From contig CM049321.1 in assembly GCA_026874595.1 (NCBI GenBank), positions 48,523,297 through 48,587,296 on the forward strand: a stretch of DNA of 64,000 bases, given 5' to 3'. Source of the stretch: Sipunculus nudus. Lineage: Eukaryota > Annelida > Sipuncula > Golfingiida > Sipunculidae. Numbering within the stretch: the first letter of the stretch is position 1; each line of letters starts with the position of its first letter. Shown here piece by piece: positions 58,101 through 64,000 of this stretch. Below the pieces are notes generated by a model. The model had not been told where the DNA came from. It saw nothing but the letters and a program-made list of their open reading frames with translations, and made no database searches. Both the position numbers and the translations under genes were made by a program.

Positions 58101-61100
58101 AATGTGAATCAACTGAAATATTCACATATATATGTTATACTCTAAATGTATAGTTACATTTTCAAACCTGGAAAAAAATGATGTTATAATAAAGGGAATT
58201 TATGTAAAAATTGTTCATAATTTCCTGGCTCAGAAGAATGGGAATTAAAATTATTTGCTTTGTTTCTCTAGCTTTCTTGCCTGTTTTAAATATTTAATAA
58301 TTATGAATAAACTTTTTTTTCCTGTAAGCTCTGATTAATTAAATTTCATATCCTGTACGTATATGCAAGGGTATTGTAACTCCCACCATCCCCTTCCCCC
58401 ACCCCACTAAGTCCTTGCTCCTTCGCACTGTCAACAATAGTGCTATTGCTATAGCATAAAATTTAATAATTTGAAGAAAATATATACAGAGAGACAGAGG
58501 CGTTGTAACTCCCATCGTAACCCCCCCCCCCCTCCATCAAGTCCTTCCGCCTGTGGAGTGGGGATTTTATAGCAACTGTATACATATCATAAAATAGAAA
58601 AAACAGTTTAATTAAAGTTTAAATTAAAAAAATTGGATCTCATTAGACAAATGTGTAAAATGTTGAACTGTCAACAGCCTGTCAAAAAGGTATCCAATGA
58701 AAGCGCAAGGTCAGATCTTAAAATATTATTTGCAACAATTTCTTCAATCATATCAACCAACCATAGCCTAGATTACCTCTTTCTCTCAGACTTTATCTAC
58801 ATTTCATAATATTTTAGATTTTAACCTTCCAGGTGTTTAAGTACTGTTGAATGCTCCCTCCCTCTCTCTCTATCTCCTTTTCTCTCTACATCCAACCCTC
58901 CTTGCTGCCCACACTGTTTCCTTCTCCGAACCCCATCCCAATGTCAGCCTCAGTAAATGAGAACAAGTTGAATCAGATATATTCATATTTTTATATATTG
59001 TATAACTGTTTGTTGCCTATGTACGTGGCAGAAATTATGTCAATAAATATGTAATATGTAGATGTGGTGGGCATCAATATAATGTACCTTATCAAAACCT
59101 AAGAGATATCATGTCATACAGTCACAATTCATAAATCCACTCTTCAGCATAGTTAATAATAACATTATATATGTCAAATTGAAATCTTGCGGACTTCTAT
59201 ACACTATAGATCCTTCAACAAATAGCCTTATCATCATTCTACCACTGCTTAGTGTACTTTCATTGCATTCATATTTGCTCAAATATATTGCTATTTTCAA
59301 CAGCTCCCAAATAAATAAAAAATAAACCACTATATTTACTCCATATTAATCCATCAGTCAGGTAATTTCATACATGATTTACTCGCATATTACATTATAT
59401 TCCTTTATAATAGGTCCATGATATTCATAAGGTTTGTCGACTAAATATAGTATCACAATGGTGATACATTTATAGTTCAATCATAATCAGCTGAGCGCCG
59501 TGACCCATAGGTCCCTTGTTTTCAAATTGTCTGCACTTTAAGTCTCCAAAGTCTTTGCATTTTACTGTCTCTTGGAGTCTAGGTTTACTTTGTAAATTCT
59601 GATGAAATGAATGCACCATGAGGTTTCTGCTTGAACATTTATTTTATCCAGCAATTATTGTCTTTCATCATAAATTATAAACCAAAACAGAGATTTGTTC
59701 ACTAAATGTAAAGGTATGGTACATGAAAGTCTGAAATTTATTACTAAAGTAAGTGTTGAATTGAAAATCAATTTAACAAAGAATTGATAATTTAAATGTA
59801 TTTACCTAAGTCTCTTACAATTTAATGGCCTACTTCCTTTTTATTGTTGCCAATTCTTGGTTTCTCATCAACTAGTACACATCTTGTTAAGTTCACTGCC
59901 ATGAAATATTGATACAGTGGAACCCCACCTTCTGACTGCCCCACAATTTGAGACCACCACACAATGATGGCCACTTTTCTTAGTCCCAAATATATGATCC
60001 AGATAACTTAGAATTCAACAGTTGTGACCTACCCCAAGTTATATCCACTTTCTTCAGTCCTCATGGTGGTCATAGTTGTGGGGTTCCTCTGTACTTAGGA
60101 TGACACCTTTGCGGTGTGACGCTATTTGTCAGTGGTAATTACAACACATTATAAAAAAATCTTTTTAGGTACCAGGTTCTAGCTGTCGCAACAGATGCCA
60201 AAACAAAAGAAGAATCACAAAGTCTCAAAACGGGCAAGAAAGTTGCAGTAAGTTAATCATTAGTAGTTTAATTTTGTTTTACTCTAGTATCCATCACCAA
60301 CTGTTTCTTACATCTTTCAAAAGATTACCATGTTCAGTCTTAGTTAAAACTTGTGTAGTTGTTTCTGTTAGGAATGTTTGCATTTTGGACTGGCTGCATT
60401 TATCAGAAAATGAGTCAATGATAACACTAGTTTGTTAAATAAATGGTGAAGTACAGGAGCAAAGATAAAGTAAGTATTCCATATTATCAGATATTTTGTA
60501 TACTCTTATTTCATATATACCTTGCAGGTTATCAGGCAAATATGTTTGACATCAGCTGTTTATTTAACAAAAAACCATCATTTGACAATCGCCCAGTTTT
60601 TGTTGATTTTTAGTCTTTAAATTTTTAGTCATTGATGTATATTGAATGGTCATCCTTGGATTTTCAGAGTGACTGGACCTTCAACATTGGAGAGCAAGCA
60701 CTGGCTTTGGAGATTGTGTCATTCCACAATGCACCACTATCTATATATGTGCTAGGTAAGTGCCAGTGAACAATCAGAATAAATTCATACACTCCCTCCA
60801 CAGGAGCCATGCTTCATTTGCACTCATTCAACTTTTTAAGAATTTTTTGACCGTTACATGCAATATATTCTGGGTATTTGGTAGGTTTTCTTCATATTCT
60901 CTCTTAGATCAACAACTTCGAAACAAATTTGCAATTAAAATCTGTATTATCTAACACTGTTTGTTTATGGTTAAATATATTAAAAAGCTACCCATCTAAC
61001 GGTCCCGGCACATGAACTTACTATCACCAATACACCTGTTATATATGTTGTGTGTGAGCAAACATGATCTGCATTTATCTGTCTCCATAACAAAACTGCA

Positions 61101-61602
61101 TGACAAGAGGTTTACTCTTGAGCATGCACAACAATCCCAAACAAGAAAAAGAAACATGAAAAAAGAACACTAGTTTGAAGCTTGAAAAAGTCAAATCTTG
61201 ATTTGTGAGGTTTCGCAGCATGTCGACCATATTGTGTGCATGCTATGTATATGTTTCATACCAGTGATCTCACCTAATGTAATCTTTTTTTCCATTCATG
61301 TACAGGTGTAACCAAATGTTTTTTTAATGAAATATTGCCAGATAAGGAGAACACATTATATTGCATGCATATTTATAATACCTGGTCAGTGAATAGGTCC
61401 CTTTAACTCCTGCAAAATTTTCAGATAAACAATCATGATTTAAATTCTCAGTTTTCAGTTTTGAAAAAAATTACAGATAAGTTGTGCTTTGAAAAAGTGT
61501 CCCCCCTGTATTTGTGATACCTTTGAAGGTGTGAACGCTATCTATAAGTCTTCTTTCAGTCACTCCAGATAGATCAGACACAGAGTCTGTCATACTAGTA
61601 TA

Positions 61603-61633
<31 letters not shown>

Positions 61634-61769
61634 ATATATATATATATATATATTAAGTCTTTGTTATCCACAGGCGACAGGAACCTGTTCTGTCTCTCAG
61701 AAAATGGGAAATTACGATTCATGAAGAAGTTAGAATACAACCCTAGCTGTTTCCTGCCATATACTTCAG
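49075..61769 (+). CDS. BBS9: BBS9 (PTHB1), BBSome subunit, N-terminal part; gene runs off the right edge
   Basis: Core subunit of the BBSome, the coat-like complex that moves membrane proteins in and out of cilia. Coding exons: 49075-49186, 50562-50721, 52385-52449, 53137-53250, 54182-54356, 60169-60247, 60668-60755 and 61674-61769. Phases are consistent and all splice sites are GT/AG. They give about 296 residues of a protein usually close to 880, covering most of the N-terminal seven-bladed beta-propeller. Recognisable blocks: MSLFKAREWW at the start, KIIVGSFHGYLRIYNPHP, LQIEAGKFVS, YEHNLQRTA, FGGVKGRDFLCVQSMDG, FEQESFAFSRFLPG, DWTFNIGEQAL and RFMKKLEYNPSCFLPY. No further exon was found between 61,770 and 64,000, which is filled by a repeat element. 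Intron 5 is about 5.8 kb. Confidence 0.95.
50273..50542 (+). repeat. 30-bp tandem array, nine copies, abutting BBS9 exon 2
   Basis: Unit ATATCACCTCATTCTGAAATTACAATAAGA shown in two parts: ATATCACCTCATTCTGAAAT then TACAATAAGA. Copies differ by single bases only. Unit length is a multiple of three and the frame is open through all nine copies into exon 2 of BBS9 (ISPHSEITIR per unit), with an in-frame ATG at 50264. In the accepted gene model it is intronic. Confidence 0.97.
50562..50721 (+). CDS. BBS9: BBS9 coding exon 2
   Basis: Residues 38-90 and part of S91: DKIIVGSFHGYLRIYNPHPVKT then AEDVLCEMQINSPILQIEAGKFVS, first propeller blades. The acceptor (TGTCATTTCAG) has a poor pyrimidine tract and lies 19 bases after a nine-copy 30-bp array that is open in the same frame. 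Donor GTAAGTATG. Confidence 0.94.
51130..51345 (+). repeat. Interspersed repeat (TTTGGTGGATGTAAC family)
   Basis: TATTTGGTGGAGGTAACTGC, TTAATGCTTGTTTAACT and ATCTGCAGAA are shared with 19,185-19,265 (GGTGGATGTAACGGCTTCC) and 7,690-7,770 (TTGTGGATGCAACAGCTTC); TGGGTGTGT-ATC-CCCAT-TGCTGGGTCA at 51,297 is shared with 7,876-7,910. Confidence 0.6.
52021..52160 (+). mobile_element. tRNA-derived SINE-like sequence in BBS9 intron 2
   Basis: GTAGCCTAGTGGTTAAGGCG is a good pol III A-box, followed at the expected distance by a B-box-like AGATCAAACCCCATC and a GGGGCC arm. It lacks a proper acceptor stem, so it is a SINE head, not a tRNA gene. The body continues to about 52,160. Confidence 0.65.
52385..52449 (+). 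CDS. BBS9: BBS9 coding exon 3
   Basis: Residues 91-112 plus one base: GSDSVHIAVLQPRKLSVYSVC, the LAVLHSRKLCVYSV strand of the human protein. Acceptor CTCTCTTTTAAG, donor GTAAGTAAC. Confidence 0.9.
53137..53250 (+). CDS. BBS9: BBS9 coding exon 4
   Basis: Residues 113-150 plus one base, ending in LKLAYEHNLQRTAFCFCVGPFGGVK. The acceptor is TCTGTTTCAG; a second AG six bases on (TATCAG) would also keep frame and shorten the protein by two residues. A (TA)n tract lies just upstream at 53105-53121. Donor GTAAATCAC. Confidence 0.92.
53251..54181. other. BBS9 intron 4
   Basis: Mostly AT-rich. A GC-richer segment (53,770-54,010) has 64- to 80-codon ORFs on the minus strand (RRATLPIQPFDPLRPSGS...), which I cannot assign; it could be a fragment of an older insertion. 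Confidence 0.35.
54182..54356 (+). CDS. BBS9: BBS9 coding exon 5
   Basis: Residues 151-208 and two bases of K209: RDFLCVQSMDGTVSFFEQES, FSRFLPGALLPGPL and the YLPKTDSFVTVSSSRQVESY segment, strongly conserved blade strands. Donor GTTAGTATC. Confidence 0.95.
55020..55082. repeat. (GTCC)n microsatellite inside a family A element
   Basis: About 15 units GTCC with one GTCT; same position in the elements at 62,396-62,455 and (inverted) 41,003-41,060. Confidence 0.97.
57941..58015. repeat. CT-rich low-complexity tract
   Basis: TCTCTCTTTC-type pyrimidine run inside the 54,965-59,520 element. A second, shorter one is at 58,857-58,890. Confidence 0.9.
59915..60091. mobile_element. 177-bp mariner-like MITE in BBS9 intron 5
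   Basis: Ends CAGTGGAACCCCACC / GTGGGGTTCCTCTG with TA at 59913-59914 and 60092-60093. TA duplication and CAGT ends fit the Tc1/mariner type. Confidence 0.85.
60169..60247 (+). CDS. BBS9: BBS9 coding exon 6
   Basis: Completes K209 and encodes YQVLAVATDAKTKEESQSLKTGKKVA (210-235), the YQVLAFATDA strand followed by a charged loop. Acceptor ATCTTTTTAG, donor GTAAGTTAA. Confidence 0.92.
60668..60755 (+). CDS. BBS9: BBS9 coding exon 7
   Basis: Residues 236-264 plus one base: SDWTFNIGEQALALEIVSF then PLSIYVL, matching the DWTLNIGEQAL block. Acceptor TTTTCAG, donor GTAAGTGCC. Confidence 0.93.
61602..61652. repeat. (TAAA)n(TA)n microsatellite just before BBS9 exon 8
   Basis: About eight TAAA units followed by nine TA units, ending 21 bases before the exon. 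Confidence 0.95.
61674..61769 (+). CDS. BBS9: BBS9 coding exon 8
   Basis: Residues 265-296 plus one base: GDRNLFCLSENGKLRFMKKL then EYNPSCFLPYTS. The acceptor (TTATCCACAG) is preceded by a (TAAA)n/(TA)n tract ending 21 bases upstream of the exon. Donor GTGAGTGGT. Next exon lies beyond the window. Confidence 0.94.
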
Positions 61770-62348
61770 GTGAGTGGTAATTCTCAGTATCTCTGCTGTT
61801 ATCAAATCCAAGAATCAAATGAAGGTACATGTATTTATTTCCTACTCACGAAGTCTGTGTTAATTTCAAAACTATGTAACTGATAATGGTACTGCAGGAT
61901 TAATAATCACATTGTTTTCGCCAACCAAAAGATCAGTGCAGTGCTGCCACTTCTTACTTTAAAGTATTATACTTTTTTCATTAAAGACCACATTTTATAC
62001 TTTTTCATACTTTTTTTCTGCTGTGCATATTTTTTTTTACTTCTTTTGCCCAGTCAACATATTCAAGATGGTTAATTTAGACTATTTATGCATACATGTA
62101 TATCATAACCAGCAAAACACATTTTTCATCAATCTTGCATTATATTAACATTTTGTTTAGCAAAGATTTGGGGTCATCTCACCAATATTTCATAACATTA
62201 CTAGCAATATTAAAAACAGTCGACTTTGGCTATAATTCCTCGTTATTTTAACTGCAAACACTAAATCTCAAGCTTACAAGTTGAGATTTATCACATTTGG
62301 GAAAATTGATTTAACAGTTGTGGACTTCACCATTTATTTATAATTTTT

Positions 62349-64000
62349 AGCTCAGCTGACTATAAGTCATCTGAGCTATAGTCATGGTCCATTGTCCGTC
62401 GTCCGTCCGTCTGTCTGTCTGTCCGTCGGTCCGTCCGTCCGTCTGTCTGTCTGGATGTCCGTCAGTAAGACTGGCACGTTTCGACACTGTTGGACCTACG
62501 AATCTGAATTTCGGCATACAGTTAGATGTCCCCATAATCTCCTACCATGCCAAAAATTGGGTCAATAGGACTTTGTTCCTTTGAGATATTAAGGAAAAAC
62601 CTCAATTTTTTATTAGAAATCTTCACACTTCAGGACTGCCTAATATCAAAACCACTCATCTAGTTTTCTTCATATTTACCATAAATATTCCTCTGTATAG
62701 TTCCTATGTACATGCCAGATATTAAGTCAGTATTATATAATTTTAAAAAGTTATGGGCCCAAACATAATGGACTTTGTAAAAAAATCAGGAAGATATTTG
62801 GTCACTTTAGACCAAAAGTGTTAAAGGTAGGGACTTTTTTCCAGTAATACAACTTTAATTAATCAAAATTTAATTGTATCCCAAAAATTAGATCAAAATT
62901 TGTTAATTTTTTTTAAATATTGGCAAAAATATAAAATTGGTACCTTAAATTTTGCCCAATTTTGGCCATGGCACGTTATTTTCCTGTAAGTACTATGGAT
63001 TTAATTTTCACACCATGTATACATAAGGATTTAATCTGTTAAAATCTGAAATTTGAAAATAAAAGCTGCAAAATTAGGCTAGTTATTGATTTGTTGATTG
63101 TCTTGTTGTATTCTCTTACATTGTCAAGCAGTCCACTTTGATGACTGTAGGTCATTCAGTGCACATCTCTATGCTCCCCAGGCTGTTGACATAATTTTAG
63201 ATGTCCCCAAAATCTCCTACCATACCGAAAATTGGGTCATTAGGACTTTGTTCCTTCGAGATATTAAGGAAAAAAACTCTGTTTTCCATAAAAAAAGCCA
63301 TTGTTACACTTCAAGGCTGCCTAATATCAAAACCAGTGATCTGTTTTTGATCGTATTTAGTATTCTCATTCTTTTATACATTTTCTATGAACATACCAAA
63401 AATTAGGTCAGTATTGGGTATTATTTTGAAGTTATGGGCCAAAACATAATGCAATTTTTAAAAAAATCAGGAAATATATTTACTCACATGAGAATTGCTG
63501 AACCTAGAGACTTTTTTTTCAGGAATATAACTTTATTTAATCAAGATTCAATTGTTTACCCAAAATTAGATATAAATTTAGAAAATTTTTCAAGTTATTA
63601 GCATAAATTAAAAATCAATACCTTAAATTTTGTCTAACTTTGGCACTGTTGATTTAATTTTCCCAGCATATATGCATGAGGATTTAATCTTTTAAAATCT
63701 GAACTTTCAAAAGAAATTGATTGGAATGAATAGCTTTAATTAATGTTTTCATACACCATGTCAAGTGTTGTTTACATCTAGCCCACCTAGTAGTACAGCC
63801 TTCACTTGCATTATGTAACCCACCCCAGGCAGCTTACCTTGGCCCAGCTTGGCCACTACTAGCAGGCTTCCCCTCTGCCCTGCACTCATCCCCCCCCCCA
63901 GCTGGTGCATAAACTAGATGAATGTTATAATTTTTCTGTATTTTATTTTATTCTTGGACATGCTACATTTTAGATTTTGTATTGAACCACCAGGGTTACA
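62349..64000 (+). mobile_element. Modular repeat element, family A, second BBS9 copy, runs off the right edge
   Basis: Same hairpin (62,349-62,377) and GTCC/GTCT tract (62,396-62,455), then two ~680-bp modules anchored at about 62,524 and 63,200 (AGATGTCCCCATAATCTCC / AGATGTCCCCAAAATCTCC and CTTCAGGACTGCCTA). It is closely related in sequence to the copy at 54,965 and inserted in the intron after exon 8. Confidence 0.7.

Larger units (their letters stand above)
54965..59520 (+). mobile_element. Modular repeat element, family A, 4.5-kb copy in BBS9 intron 5
   Basis: Starts with the hairpin AGCTCAGCTGACT-ata-AGTCATCTGAGCT (54,970-54,998) and (GTCC)n (55,020-55,082). The core has two ~680-bp modules (anchored at about 55,140 and 55,800 by AGATGTC..CCAAGATCTCC-like text and CTTCAGGACTGCCTA), then further degenerate modules each with a poly(C) run. 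It ends with TCAGCTGAGCG and a decayed palindrome (59,487-59,520). No ORF of a transposase or helicase. Confidence 0.7.

Overview
The window is animal nuclear DNA: AT-rich, with large introns, canonical GT/AG splice sites, many microsatellites and a dense load of small non-autonomous transposons. Two well-conserved metazoan genes are recognisable. Their large introns and the abundant (GGAC)n/(GTCC)n-bearing modular repeats, which resemble the 'pearl'/Helentron type described in bivalves, suggest a marine invertebrate, most likely a mollusc. The species cannot be fixed from the sequence alone.

Layout. 1-735: tail of a modular repeat element. 736-13,300: transposon- and microsatellite-rich DNA without a recognised gene. 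It holds weak exon-like segments on the + strand at 1.6-2.1 kb, a 201-bp MITE at 5.69 kb, a 2.2-kb foldback-like transposon with a 5-bp target duplication at 6.44-8.65 kb, a promoter-like GC-rich patch with an RFX X-box at 9.66 kb, an unidentified minus-strand ORF at 9.87 kb and a TATA-box sequence at 12.0 kb. 15.9-16.45 kb: degenerate minisatellite downstream of ERP44. 16,841-44,499, minus strand: complete ERP44 gene, 13 coding exons and 433 codons before the stop, with signal peptide, CRFS thioredoxin motif and C-terminal RDEL. Its 13.2-kb first intron is a graveyard of MITEs and modular repeats. 44.5-49.06 kb: intergenic region between two divergently oriented genes, with promoter motifs near ERP44. 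49,075 to past the right edge, plus strand: 5' part of BBS9 (PTHB1), eight coding exons for about 296 residues of the N-terminal beta-propeller. Exon 2 is directly preceded by nine near-identical 30-bp repeats that are open in the BBS9 reading frame. Very large introns follow, one carrying a 4.5-kb modular element with poly(C) tracts and another starting a second copy of it.

Biology. ERp44 is a protein disulfide isomerase-family chaperone of the early secretory pathway. BBS9 is a BBSome subunit for ciliary membrane trafficking. They are not known to share a pathway, so their head-to-head arrangement is simply a local neighbourhood, possibly with a shared promoter region.

The most distinctive material is (1) the family of modular elements with conserved hairpin/palindrome ends and exchangeable tandem cores, some cores being arrays of nuclear-receptor-like TGACCT half-sites; (2) the foldback-like element with arms made of about 20-bp units; (3) the in-frame 30-bp array at the BBS9 exon 2 acceptor; and (4) an ERp44 that lacks both cysteines of one disulfide known from the vertebrate protein. 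All identifications rest on reading the sequence and on remembered family features; no database search was run.
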